Shown here: piece after piece, positions 22,401-28,472 of the stretch
Layout of the letters: each line of letters opens with the position of its first letter
Position numbering within the stretch: the first letter of the stretch is position 1
DNA from: Clostridia bacterium
GTDB taxonomy: Bacteria; Bacillota; Clostridia; Oscillospirales; Acutalibacteraceae
Assembly (NCBI GenBank): GCA_017550625.1
Contig: JAFZOL010000031.1
Location: 1 to 51,219 of the forward strand
Direction: 5' to 3'
Length of the DNA stretch: 51,219 bases
Position numbers and translations under genes: made by a program
The notes under the pieces: model-generated
What the model saw: the letters and a program-made list of their open reading frames with translations, nothing else
Database searches by the model: none
Told to the model about the DNA's origin: nothing

Positions 22401-25400
22401 GAGCTGACCGACGACGAAAAGGTGTTCAGAGCCCTCAGCGGCGTCGTGAACAGCCTCATCGCCCAGTTCGCGCCCAACCTCGGTCTCACCATCGATCTGT
22501 CGAAGCTCAACATCACCGGCATCTTCGATATCGTGGGCGGCGTTCTCGGCCTCGAGATCAACAAGGCGGTCACAAATTCCGAAGAGCACGGCAGCATGAA
22601 CGTCTACAAGACGCTCGCCCTCGGCGTTGTGAAGCAGTATCTGTCCGCCAACGCGCACACCTACTACCGTATGGATCTCGCGCGCAAGGACGAAAACAAC
22701 ACGCCTCTCGCGCCCATCGATATGTTCGCCATCCTGATCGGCAGCGTGGTCGACGTCTTCAAGTATGAAGATAACGAGACCTTCCTGCGCTCGAAGCTCG
22801 GCGACTACTACGACCTGATCGACGCGATCCTGAAGCTTTCGGTCGACGTCTCCTACGTGGACTACGACTGGTTCTACTTCGACGATGAAATCACGCCCGA
22901 TACCTACGACGCCGAGAACCACCTGGTGTCCGGCACCTGGGATGATGCGGAATACTTCGACGAAGTGGGCGACAGAGTCCTCGTCACCTACAACGATTCC
23001 ACCAACATCTACTTCGCGTACAAGTTCGGTTACCTTGAGTATCTCGATCCCGCGAATCAGAACAACGGCAACTTCTGGAACAGAAAGACCGCCGACTACA
23101 TCGAAGCGAACTTCTACACCCTCGTGAACACGATCGTGAAGAACATCGCGATCGACGGCGTGAATTACGAGACCGCCGCGGCGCTCATCTCGCACCTGTG
23201 GTCCGGTGTGAACCTCTACTCCCAGAAGAACGCCTGGGCTGTCGGCTCGCTGATCGGCAAGGCCATCCAGGGCCTTGACGACACAGTCAAGGAAGTGCTC
23301 GGCGTGGTGCTCGGCGTGGAAGCCACCTACTGGAACAAGTACATCGAGGGCGCCACCGGTTACGTGACTCCCACCGAAGAATCGATGGGCAGAGAAGACT
23401 TCCTGAACGAACTTGTCTACATTCTCCAGCCCGCCGACTTCCTGCTCGACTGGCTGCTGGTCGGTGAGACCCACGGGTTCGAACTCCTGTTCGACAAAGA
23501 AGGCGAACCGCTGATCTCCATCAAGGGCGGCAACGGCTTCAGAGAAGCGGTAGTGCCGATCCTCGAAGCCCTCGGCTGCAGCGTGACCGCCGCCGAAGTC
23601 GAAGCGGCGAACACCGGCATCAAGGCCCTGCGCCTGACCGCCGAAAAGCTGCTTGCCCGCATCGACGACATCGCCGCCTCCGAAGACGCGCTGAAAGAGA
23701 TCATCGGCCTTCTGCCCGAGCTCGTCTACTTCATCAACGCCAACGGTCTCGGCACCACCGTGAAGAACCTGCTGGCGCCGGTGGTGGGCCTGCTCGAAAA
23801 GGTCCTGCCCATCCTGCCCGCGAACCTTCTCGGCGACACCCGGATCACCGGCATCGACGACCTGATCAATCTCGTGCTCGCGAAGATCAGAGAGTCCAAC
23901 TCGTCCTTCACGCTCACGCACGTGAGCCTCGACCATCTCGACTTCGTCGGCATCTTCGACATTGTCGGCCAGCTCCTCGGCCTTGAGATCAACGCCGCGG
24001 TGGCCTTCGACGATCCCGAAACCACCGAGATCAACGAGAACCTCAACATCTTCGAGACGCTGACCCTCGGCTGGGTCGAGCGCTACCTGTCCGCCAACGG
24101 CCACGACGACATGTTCAAGAGCTACGTCGCCACCGCCGAAGAAGACCCGAACGGCAACTCGCTCGGCAACGTGGATCTGCTCGCGGTCATCATCAGCGCC
24201 GCGCTCGACGTGTTCAAGTACACGGGCAACGAAGCGTTCCTGCGCGAGAAGCTCGACGGCATCAAGATCGGCCTCTACGACACCATCATGCAGATCCTCA
24301 CCCTCAGCATGGATCTGAGCTACGCGGATTACGACTGGTTCTACTTCGACAGAACCGTCAACGCCGATAACTTCCCGGCCGGCGGCTACGTCGTGCCTTA
24401 CGAGACCGGCACCATGGGTGCGCTCGAGTTCCGCTTCGGTTACCTTGAATACAGAAGGTACTTCAACACCGAAACCAACAACCTCTGGAACAAGACCAGC
24501 GCCGAATACATCTCCGCGAACTTCTACGACCTGGTCGACACCATCATCGCCATCGCCACGAAGGGCAAGGGCGACTACGAGAGCTTCTCGGCGTTCCTGT
24601 CCGATAAGTGGAGCGGCCTGAACCTTTACAGCGAAGAAAAGGTCTGGGCGGTCGGCAAGATGGTCGGCGAAGCGCTTCAGGGCCTCGACGGCGTTGTGAA
24701 AGAGATCCTCGGCCTCGTGCTCGGCGTCGACGTGACCTACTGGAACAAGTACATCCCGGGCGCCGCCGGTTACCAGACGCCCTCCACCGCGCACCTGACC
24801 AGAACGCAGTTCGTCAACGAACTGGTCGCCGTGTTCGAGCCCGCGGGCCTGCTGCTCAACTGGCTGCTGGTCGGCGAAGACACGCCGCTGACGTTCTTCT
24901 ACGACAAGAACGGCGAGCCTGCCGTCACCATCAAGGGCGGCAACGGCTTCAAGATGGCCATCGTGCCGATCCTCGAAGCCCTCGGCTGCAGCGTGACCGC
25001 CGCCGAAGTCAACGGCATCACCACCGGCGTCGCGGCTGTGAGATACACGCTCGACAAGCTGCTTGCCAAGGTCGACGCCATCGCCGCCTCTGAAGACGCG
25101 CTGCGTGAGATCGTCGCGCTCGTGCCCGAACTTGTCTACTTCATCAACGCCAACGGTCTCGGCACCACGGTCAAGCGCCTGGTGGCGCCGGTCGCGAGCC
25201 TGCTCGAATCCATCGGCAGCCTGATCTCTTCCGACCTGAACACGGTGGACGATCTCATCGCCTACGTGCTCGCGAGGATCCCGAACAGCCCGATCACGAG
25301 CCTGTCGCTCGATCACCTGAACATCACGGGCATCTTCGACATCGTGAAGCAGATCACCGGCATCAACATCAACAAGGCCGTCACCTTCGTCCACGAGAAC

Positions 25401-27557
25401 GAATACGAGAACATCTACGAGACGCTCGCGCTCGGCGAAGTGCTCCGCTTCACCTCCGCCAACGGCGAGACCGCCTACAAGATGCACGCGTATCCGCTCG
25501 ACTATCCCGAGAACGAAATCGATCCCGTCAGCAACCCGCTGGCCATCGTCGACATGATCGCGATCCTGGCCGCGACCGTCGTGAACGTCTTTACGCTTGA
25601 CGACGCCGACAACGAGGCCGCGCTCAGAGCGCTGATCAACGACGACAACCTGTTTGAGACCATCAAGAAGGTGCTCACCCTCGAGAAGGACGACAAGTAT
25701 GCGGAATTCGAATGGCTGCATACGCTGGTCCGCGAGAGCGACGGCCTGAGATATCTTGATCCCGCGTATCAGGGCGTCTACGTCTCGCCGCTTGACCGTA
25801 CCTCGTCCATCACCGGCACCGCCGGCTACGACAAGTACTGGACCAAGGAGATGGCGCAGTATGTGGCTGATAACCTCATCAAGGTCATCAACAACACGCT
25901 CCTGCTTCTCGGCATTTCCATCCCGGGCGTCGACGGTCAGGTCCAGTCGATCGACGATCTGATCAACGCTCTGCTTCCGGGCGGCAACCTGTATACCAAC
26001 GAACTGCTCTACAAGCTCGTGTCCGCCATCGTCGGCACCGGCGAAACGAACGAGCAGAACGAGATTGACAAGGGTCTCCTCGGCAAGCTTGACGAGATCG
26101 ATCCCGACGGTCTGATCCGCGAGCTGCTCAACGTGGCGCTGCACATCGACCTCAACAGCCTCAACGCCTACAGGGGCCGCACGAACTTCGGCTTCACCGA
26201 CGGTGACAGAAACGGCTTCGTCAACGCCTTGGCAACCTTCCTGAGCCCGGTATATCCGCTGCTCAAGTGGCTGCTGCTCGACGAAGACATCGCTCTGTTC
26301 TACAACGTCGACAAGACCGACCTCATCAAGCTGCCCGGCGGCAAGGGCTACGAGCAGGCGATCATCCCGCTTATGGAAGCGATCCTGCCCGATAACTCCG
26401 GCATCAAGACGCTCACGCAGTATAAGAACGACATCGCTGCGAACGAGAACGCGATCCTGATCGACATTCTCAACCCGCTGCTCGACTTCGTCGATCAGGT
26501 GCTCGCGGATCCGCTCAACACGCTGCTGCCGCGCCTGCCCGCGATCGTCTACTTCATCAACTCCAAGGGCATCGACACCGTCGTCAAGAACCTGCTCCAT
26601 CCCGCCTATGCGCTGCTCAACGCGGTCACCGCGCTTGTGGATATCGACATCGACGAGGAGATCAGGAAGCTCATTGGCTTCAGCCTTGACGAGCTTGACT
26701 TCGACGCGATCGTCGAAGTGGTCCTGAACCTCCTGCCCGCGAACCTGTCGAGCCTGAAACCGCTGATCCTCGACGCGATCAACGAGTTCACGATCGGTAA
26801 GATCGTCCAGAAGCCTTCGAAGGCGACCTACGTCTCGTGCAAGAACGTGGCCTACAGCTACTTCTTCACGATGGTCCTCTCCGACGATCCGTCGCAGGCC
26901 GGCACCGGCATCCTCGGCTCGCAGAACGCTTCGCTTGCGGATCTCATCACGATCCTGCTCAGAGCGATGCTCAAGTGGCTCACGCTGCCCGAGAACCAGC
27001 CCACGGTCAGACAGTTCCTGACTGACAACATCGAAAACGAAGACGTCCGCTCTTACGTGCTCGCCGTTTACGGCAAGAACTCGCAGGAGACCAACGGTTC
27101 TCCCACCGGTCTGCTCGGCTTCCTGCCGCAGCCTTACGGCATCAGCATGATGATGGGCCTGATGTACTACATCTACTTCGCTTGGAACGTCACCAGCGAG
27201 CAGGCGATCAGCTTCGCCGGCAGCGCAGGCAAGTACTGGAAGTACGTTGCGGGCACGCTCGCCACGGTCAACATCCCGTACATCCAGCCCGTGATCCAGT
27301 ACATCACCGAGCTCATCCAGAGAGTCGAAGAGAGAGATAACCCCGGCGGCAACAACGGCAACGACAACCCGTCGAATCCGTCCAACCCGTCCAACCCGAG
27401 CAACCCGTCGAACCCGTCCAACCCGTCCAACCCGTCCAACCCGGGCAACAACGGCGGCAACAACGGCAACTCCGGCCAGAATCTCAACTTCTTCCAGCGG
27501 ATCATCAAGTGGTTCCAGGATCTCTTCGCCAAGATCGCAAGGATCTTCGGCAGATGA
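7452..27557 (+). CDS. Giant exported repeat protein, 6,701 residues, unknown function
   Basis: One uninterrupted frame of about 735 kDa. Residues 1-49 are an export signal: a basic n-region, LSLLLSTLMVLSCC core and possible cleavage near TAEAA; VLSCC could alternatively be read as a weak lipobox. Residues 50 to about 1,000 are helical and lack the main repeat. Residues about 1,000-6,450 hold eleven divergent modules, each with these landmarks in order: LALGIVE..., YDWFYFD, an FxYLEY/W segment, NLYS...VG, LLDWLLAGKSI, a G(A/G)xGF...PILEALGC block and PELIYFINANGL. Acidic linkers occur near 1,441-1,460, 3,360-3,380 and 4,970-4,985. The C-terminus has NPS triplet repeats (about 6,640-6,668) and an aromatic amphipathic tail. 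No LPXTG, SLH or enzymatic motif seen. ATG supported by AAAGGAG 9 nt upstream. Likely a surface or matrix fibre or adhesin (inference). Confidence 0.9.
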   Translation: MTRKASISKKALSLLLSTLMVLSCCTLVFPMLVKHLEETGLLPTAEAAPSANDWAALDAALSTWETNQTDNNKFHVVESLVPVLVGLTVVSVGRGTIQYDDPDNWTNPPTSGNFLADLRDAMSSRYGSNSAKYSLLATMIPSYTQDDRDPLNRITWHNTNSITGEPDMPSNGLYGNNDSSTSGTSQNIDKTLSFTRDVEDALLEETGAFPSSVKTTVKIKYNMRSYTVVASGRNFLKWHKSRGSYYYFSAVPELIYETTDVSAWQSAIQTYLNYFSNATITNLDVLYDDTRYNQSTLNTLITDNTNTFNTYWNKTAGIDRPSDYVTAHFANQVNPDHYTNTTIYMREAQYAYNYFVFRTDAIRLMNNLADAIENRDKLDITLPTFDADYMEAADARQLYDDNIVIRDLLTEKIGSTTDGWRAYQKLKTKDGFDVDVIDETLQLLLDYSDLVELARIKQEIDGKIAQYQNTYNDIDVVSDAEFNLLYSAFSGYVSLLHSNRYSDSVKASVFPSGMTYVDNFFTLLEAEADRRAVLSEFRELYDYFYPKMHAVFSSYTMLQLERRIDEDTRMYEGYEVTRDVYNDQGDVIGTETVQVGYLPTLEKYASYLNDPDVQDIINSFGNDIEDYIDDLYDQIQNNLILYVGDAMEASEAGTVTLTLSNFSLIKAAMDKVRNCYSSETVIVDGEEQQMLFYDWLVSRGKTDLLQAANYTIRVGNSNRNYAFGTNTTTNGAYYIVMHGPFMDAYKEFIESGGLAGFQQEHYYNPSTGLFEDAVRPADKTKDLGRGNATDVDETYRVFRENIDSSTGLINQLDNFLKSDDFVAILSTLIKTDNGMETIPLGDFIMQMLADFLFTDDILNMLMGMLYPSVTKLLEEKLQELDGYEINESPSVKIYLDKDIRTIASEIGIAIYPNQMASFFSTNFSNIYSQLNGKTVWSSVLNADGDFVGVWGLNDITLENSNNNYATYFTNKANRFKLAISALLQGLEPLLSALLAGREFGTYTIHDLAHGTVKIVVNISLKAFIKDLKIGGYDGYTNALAPILRNLGITEANGLKTPSQISQIAALSTSSARINGLVGAILDPVTNFVTGTLANAPVATLLSAIPQLLYMISFDQINDLLGRVTVTFSDDSKICLDYSALSWVGVKLTRFIESISLSQFINLNEMITDFDLGDINSILAFILKKVSPDLEGLALPVVDVGRVLKCASLTNTTYPNTSIEWHKFTTDKADMFYDILRWIGDALKNESFVRQIIALISGENGRQNEIIEELLDGISRAGTGKFICGLVELFQPAKFNYNSYYTNTTYRVADYTWYGKDQANNNMENKDITSYLYVAYKNDWTYVKANTFVENADRIITMLLEEQLTAEQVNTFGEFVQYYINKAWSSEAISTVLSLLVSLGKLTESSELITYIIGRFTDSGMDLGVWYRSYGYLFPEQFTGEGILEGGDEGDEEEPVQPPQPDEEGYVNLLPGLTYVENPYYEEDLDPSSGVDRNRFLRYLWSYNGTPIETILDAETGKMEGSREVFQNALAYMLEGGASPMNGMMPAIDIFLSGATGKLFKQGTGANATSLLTIYGSNGYDSALVPFFEALGMNEIMSKDTGSAWKMKTQSEFDAIGNGDPIKKVDYLFDVAFGFLETLLAEDPDEMIKDILTTVIPSLLYFIQSNGLSVMVRNLLQPVLTIVDDLLPIIDLNLDNLLCDLLGEYLIEGVLHMEYPDTDEDNNKINNPYNIHIKDLSFHALADVLERVTGLNLQPLVYGLDAICSTVVTKNSFAGSSSSVSTNAWMSDTTPGEGYKKPIFLNGSFVDPNTGERQAVNDPANVVTILLSLVLDLVLADSKVAGKTNVDVIMDLIAAITGNEDTDPNSIVNMIPKIIDAIRNLGIPAGWELEPNWFYFDNDNGASRDYVNYAINYKPTMPTRTIYYLRYAENFHDASGELTTQNLWSRELASYLDASLASLVDYVISLVDKDKGNAETLGEFLNNLLASGGLLTDATVNGLAKTLYEKLGPTIEKFADLLNVFLGFDIEYWNSTNYPEIAEGEETALTLTQFAQSLVTLLAPLDNAQPGEDGLLTWLLAGKKMAFFHSYQTTGGYTEYIVSDRPDNYGDVQDLIAIPGGEGYWHVIIPLFEALGLELPKVNGSAKYLRDETTHRIYYMNGTTRVDASGQEILSDVLTCLFSQIEGWLAVDQTTGTTKLIDEVLNRLANVLYFLNANGLATSVINLLAPLAPLATAIVPLIFKDLQIPAQQTGEEDADYEERVFIAIINDLLATLITKDATDPVTGDPIYEIDETTGEPKLDNEGHPIVKKVSALPEGFTVLNLDLEMIFKLLHSLLGIDINGAVTSDFRHYEADSNTLLEAGSYNYLTKFFLGELTTKLSANGGKYWYMNFTADETRYDLITILIYTAMDVLNDAMKTGTDNNAFFVKLLGKTEEKDEQGNAIVDEALGQQKLTNLYNILHAKVSGYEGYDWFYFDKDARDAYYAKEAYSDELAARINAIVEQLAQPNGSYVVDPEDTTMSYVLRTYLNYQNDNFWNAEKALEVQNGFDELIETVVGALIESDDTLTDEEKEGLTAGGYIDLKLNGLIRNNTLIVTVGAVLGNLMSGMDAQLVALLQRALPGFDPTAWNQYAGKKVADEEHPAGSTETDDEGNVTTYVEKIEYASDAEFIAAFTDLLSPLGYLLDWLLVGEHKAIELFYLVDDDTNVSGTLADTAAISIGGADGFKNGLVPMLEALGMTFNAAQVNNPALTGVGAVELTLTSLMAWIRGITSADSPVDALVGYLPNIIYLINANGLTVTVLNTLRSLTNILEQAAGLMQKDPNETTNLNTLLGLDKKGIDLYDLSLEGICNIVKGLTAKDGENGYEGLDIIKGVSPVLVDNEGNPILDEEGHVQYLDSYLKQWAIGEVVKYDSAAEDAEHGRVYYKMQFTGTDPMEKVNILTILLCSVFDVFRYEGNEGVLKALLGKLSDKMDLYTVIKSILNMTMGEIEYAPYDWFYFDDEIINDATFNQKDANDGAADHKVAVEYDNSTFGYLAYIGKFKGATNNIWNETTAKNIKTGLYEVLDTIVSGIEFGEGDEARTYASVDELISTLWGGLNLYSWENIYKIGSLVGGLLTDVDATITTVLKVLIGIDLSSFANYVNKEITDDPTLDGVKFNKVKNAETGEEEIVIAADGEYTYVYKESLTMSREAFVNEIVSLLEPAGFLLDWLLAGKSIKVLYQKETDETGAPLPQIELTGAYGFDVAIIPLMEALRCDMSGYASLVASRDDDNNPVYYESGANEPTIGVKLLKLAANALLARIDEIAAYDPENPTAHSPLKAIVEMLPELIYFINVNGLSVSVGNLLVPAIGLVDAVGALLPASAEEEPGTTEPGTEPGTTEPEDLSSYDRVVRSLNKIINGLDAVKKLGITVDLGDLTLNGILKIAEQALSTPAVVDPETNEVTTPAKTLSIIDAVTHYTDSSNVVHETPNIYATLALGIVEQFTSANTDTAYRMLADETEYVQGEFNARTIGGIDMFAILLSTLLDVFRYSGNEAFLREKLDPLGSGIYDLVIKILNMRLDFTYAAYDWFYFDPAIENAAQFENGARVNASGNKERTVSYQGTELDYFAYKFGYLEYFRYWNGAETSANIWTKDFADNLADKFYTIADLIITAVTGKEANEADRYTSMSKFIADKWNGLSLYTKGNLYKIGSLIGNAVGGIKGVAADVLKLVLDIDLSAWDEYVNNKIADETHPVNTEIVDEETGEVIGHYIADEDLTYQQFVDALVGMLEPAGILLDWLLAGKSISLFYTNGGGAQIELPGADGYGRALVPILEALGCEPVASHFNASTPYNGVNVLKYTAELLLGRIDEIANSKDSENNPNCLNVIMSMIPELLYFINSNGLYVSVINLLAPVTALIADLGPSLTALGLPLPAGLAEIETADDLVNMVLGMLYKEDGTGLLKTPITFDSGKLDIVGILDLVRQITAVPASVNEETGEPIPAVPGLNINDAVTYTYSYTDPETGETVSTYADGNIFETLALGIVEQYASPANGQTYYRMYATAGTEADDYTLHNVDLLAIVIGAALDTFKHDPNEGILRKWLGDYYAVIKGILNITVGEFDPYKYDWFYFDPAITDDTVNEDDELVPGTWRTYFPTDGSKVAVTYAGTTTDYFAYKFGYLEYFKSWDGHNADGNLWTKELSDYLERNFTDLIDTVVSGIKIDGRTYASAQELISTLWNNLNLYSKKNLYAVGKAVGKVIGGLDEVYKDVLGLVLGINIGDFTEYLTKEPTDDASKIGTTYVDDDGNVITYIANASLGRTAFINAIADIVEPAGILLDWLLAGKSIEFMYLKDGSAAISLPGANGFDTALVPIIEAFGCNLNDANAYFTANGGKTGLNIVKYVAEKLLGRIDDIARSTECVDEILAMIPELLYFINANGLGVSVKNLLEPAALLVASLSQSLTALNLGIDLSGIHHVDDLVNLVLGALKLNVTFSLNNLDLRGIFDLVKQFTAKPAEVDPETGEVITPAKNGLDINGAVTYTYSYTDPETGETVSTYADGNIFETLALGIVERYTSPANGQTYFKMYLSDDDDDTTLRTIDLIAIVISAALDVFKYPANKDFLEPLLDGFKEGLYELVLKILNVSVNFHEVNFDWFYFDREHVSTSSFTAPDYQIVVDYNDPTREYYIETYTYLHYLAEDTGNLWNAQTALYIEEHFYQLADTIITAVTKDKPEGERFTSMSAFIANAWSNANLFTKKNIYTIGAVLGGFVSGLDKIYTDLIGLVLGVDLSAWDEYVNNKIADETHPAGTPIYDENNVQIGQYIADETLTYEVFIEELVEMLRPAGILLDWILAGKSIIFMYDKEGQPALNLAGAYGFDVALVPILEALGCDMSGYTAVIDHRDADGKPVYVTELEGEEVSIDGVYLLKLAANAILGRINAIATGGRALQDVVAMLPELIYFINANGLGACLTNLISPAIPLVEIAASFMGGSAGQGDGDDEDEPELTDDEKVFRALSGVVNSLIAQFAPNLGLTIDLSKLNITGIFDIVGGVLGLEINKAVTNSEEHGSMNVYKTLALGVVKQYLSANAHTYYRMDLARKDENNTPLAPIDMFAILIGSVVDVFKYEDNETFLRSKLGDYYDLIDAILKLSVDVSYVDYDWFYFDDEITPDTYDAENHLVSGTWDDAEYFDEVGDRVLVTYNDSTNIYFAYKFGYLEYLDPANQNNGNFWNRKTADYIEANFYTLVNTIVKNIAIDGVNYETAAALISHLWSGVNLYSQKNAWAVGSLIGKAIQGLDDTVKEVLGVVLGVEATYWNKYIEGATGYVTPTEESMGREDFLNELVYILQPADFLLDWLLVGETHGFELLFDKEGEPLISIKGGNGFREAVVPILEALGCSVTAAEVEAANTGIKALRLTAEKLLARIDDIAASEDALKEIIGLLPELVYFINANGLGTTVKNLLAPVVGLLEKVLPILPANLLGDTRITGIDDLINLVLAKIRESNSSFTLTHVSLDHLDFVGIFDIVGQLLGLEINAAVAFDDPETTEINENLNIFETLTLGWVERYLSANGHDDMFKSYVATAEEDPNGNSLGNVDLLAVIISAALDVFKYTGNEAFLREKLDGIKIGLYDTIMQILTLSMDLSYADYDWFYFDRTVNADNFPAGGYVVPYETGTMGALEFRFGYLEYRRYFNTETNNLWNKTSAEYISANFYDLVDTIIAIATKGKGDYESFSAFLSDKWSGLNLYSEEKVWAVGKMVGEALQGLDGVVKEILGLVLGVDVTYWNKYIPGAAGYQTPSTAHLTRTQFVNELVAVFEPAGLLLNWLLVGEDTPLTFFYDKNGEPAVTIKGGNGFKMAIVPILEALGCSVTAAEVNGITTGVAAVRYTLDKLLAKVDAIAASEDALREIVALVPELVYFINANGLGTTVKRLVAPVASLLESIGSLISSDLNTVDDLIAYVLARIPNSPITSLSLDHLNITGIFDIVKQITGININKAVTFVHENEYENIYETLALGEVLRFTSANGETAYKMHAYPLDYPENEIDPVSNPLAIVDMIAILAATVVNVFTLDDADNEAALRALINDDNLFETIKKVLTLEKDDKYAEFEWLHTLVRESDGLRYLDPAYQGVYVSPLDRTSSITGTAGYDKYWTKEMAQYVADNLIKVINNTLLLLGISIPGVDGQVQSIDDLINALLPGGNLYTNELLYKLVSAIVGTGETNEQNEIDKGLLGKLDEIDPDGLIRELLNVALHIDLNSLNAYRGRTNFGFTDGDRNGFVNALATFLSPVYPLLKWLLLDEDIALFYNVDKTDLIKLPGGKGYEQAIIPLMEAILPDNSGIKTLTQYKNDIAANENAILIDILNPLLDFVDQVLADPLNTLLPRLPAIVYFINSKGIDTVVKNLLHPAYALLNAVTALVDIDIDEEIRKLIGFSLDELDFDAIVEVVLNLLPANLSSLKPLILDAINEFTIGKIVQKPSKATYVSCKNVAYSYFFTMVLSDDPSQAGTGILGSQNASLADLITILLRAMLKWLTLPENQPTVRQFLTDNIENEDVRSYVLAVYGKNSQETNGSPTGLLGFLPQPYGISMMMGLMYYIYFAWNVTSEQAISFAGSAGKYWKYVAGTLATVNIPYIQPVIQYITELIQRVEERDNPGGNNGNDNPSNPSNPSNPSNPSNPSNPSNPSNPGNNGGNNGNSGQNLNFFQRIIKWFQDLFAKIARIFGR
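10410..26660 (+). repeat. Eleven-copy intragenic module array (470-580 aa period)
   Basis: Using the Tyr of the PELIYFINANGL motif region as anchor, copies lie at about residues 1108, 1659, 2207, 2785, 3327, 3874, 4410, 4938, 5425, 5895 and 6366 of the giant protein. Spacings are 551, 548, 578, 542, 547, 536, 528, 487, 470 and 471. DWFYFD (NWFYFD in the first) precedes the anchor at about 1891, 2468, 2992, 3566, 4105, 4632, 5139 and 5628, and is degenerate (EWLHTL) near 6087. The first and last copies are the most divergent. Confidence 0.88.
27367..27455 (+). repeat. 9-bp repeats encoding NPS linker
   Basis: Tandem TCCAACCCG-type 9-mers encode about nine Asn-Pro-Ser triplets between glycine/asparagine-rich stretches. 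This is a flexible, wall-spanning-type linker just before the aromatic C-terminal tail of the giant protein. Near-identical codons point to recent slippage expansion. Confidence 0.85.
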
Positions 27558-27592
27558 TCGGAGCCCCGTGAACCGTAACACCCACTAAACAG

Positions 27593-27622
27593 ATCCCCCG
27601 TCCGGGAAACCGGGCGGGGGAT
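27593..27622 (+). terminator. Strong hairpin after the giant gene
   Basis: A 13-bp stem (ATCCCCCGTCCGG pairing with CCGGGCGGGGGAT, one G-U) closes a GAAA tetraloop 36 bp after the stop. It lacks a U-run immediately after the stem, so it may be a 3'-end stabiliser rather than a simple intrinsic terminator; a T-run occurs about 20 bp further on. Confidence 0.6.
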
Positions 27623-27661
27623 TATCCATTACAAAAATCCTGCTTTTTTTGAAAAACACAA

Positions 27662-27688
27662 GACTTTTTCAGAGAAACGTGTTATACT
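27662..27688 (+). promoter_or_regulatory. Possible promoter of the SufC/SufB-like operon
   Basis: TATACT at 27683-27688 is a good -10 box. The best -35 candidate (GACTTT, 27662-27667) is poor and at 15-bp spacing. The operon could also be reached by read-through from the giant gene. Confidence 0.4.
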
Positions 27689-27731
27689 ATGCTGAAAACA
27701 AAAAAAACCCCCGGGGGAGAGGAGCAACGTT

Positions 27732-28460
27732 TTGCTTGAGCTTCAGAATATATCGTTTCAGGTGAGCGACGACGGGTCCGGCAAAGAGATCATCCGCGAC
27801 GTGAGCCTCACGGTGCCTGATAACGAACTCATTGTGATCACCGGCCCGAACGGCGGCGGCAAGTCCACGCTCGCGCGCCTCATCGCCGGCATCGAAAAAC
27901 CCACCGCCGGGCGTATACTCCTCGACGGCGAGGATATCACCGACAAAAGCGTCACCGACCGCGCAAAACTCGGCGTGGCGTTCGCCTTCCAGCAGCCCGT
28001 GCGCTTCAAGGGCATCCGCGTGGTGGACCTGCTGCGCCTCGCGTCCGGCAAAAAGCTGTCGGTCGCCGGGGCGTGCGAATACCTGTCCGCCGTGGGCCTG
28101 TGCGCCAACGACTACCTCGAGCGTGAGGTAAATGCCAGCCTCTCGGGCGGCGAATTAAAACGCATCGAGATCGCGACGGTTTTGGCGCGCGGCGCGCGGC
28201 TCTCGGTGTTCGACGAGCCCGAGGCCGGCATCGACCTGTGGAGCTTTCAGAACCTCATCGAGGTGTTCAAGAATCTCAGAAAACGCATCGTGAACAGCTC
28301 GCTGCTCATCATCTCGCATCAGGAGCGCATTTTGAACATCGCGGACGAGATCGTGGTGATCAGCGCCGGGCAGGTCGAGCGGCAGGGGAGCCGCGCCGAG
28401 GTGCTGCCCACGCTCACGGGCACGCGCGCGGCGGTCAAGGGCTGCCGCAAGGCGCAGTAA
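27732..28460 (+). CDS. sufC: SufC-like Fe-S assembly ATPase (SmsC type)
   Basis: A 242-residue soluble ABC ATPase that drives the SufB-type scaffold. Walker A is GPNGGGKST (residues 38-46, K44). The signature LSGGELKR starts at L137 and Walker B ends FDEPEAGID (D161, E162). The SufC-typical glutamate-containing EPEAGID segment distinguishes it from transport ATPases, and there is no permease nearby. The start is TTG at 27732 with AGGAG 7 nt upstream. It is followed after 12 bp by the scaffold gene. The pair lacks sufS, sufD, sufU and sufA, which matches the minimal two-gene SMS arrangement described for anaerobes. This system is expected to be O2-sensitive and to serve general Fe-S assembly. 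Confidence 0.9.
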   Translation: MLELQNISFQVSDDGSGKEIIRDVSLTVPDNELIVITGPNGGGKSTLARLIAGIEKPTAGRILLDGEDITDKSVTDRAKLGVAFAFQQPVRFKGIRVVDLLRLASGKKLSVAGACEYLSAVGLCANDYLEREVNASLSGGELKRIEIATVLARGARLSVFDEPEAGIDLWSFQNLIEVFKNLRKRIVNSSLLIISHQERILNIADEIVVISAGQVERQGSRAEVLPTLTGTRAAVKGCRKAQ

Positions 28461-28472
28461 GGGGGTGCCGGC

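Noticed and set aside
10872-27581. A 5,569-codon open frame on the minus strand opposite the giant gene
   Set aside because: It is in register with the sense gene and is open only because the sense gene avoids TTA, CTA and TCA codons. Its translation is charge-rich and repeats with the sense modules, and there is no promoter or ribosome binding site. It is a shadow frame.
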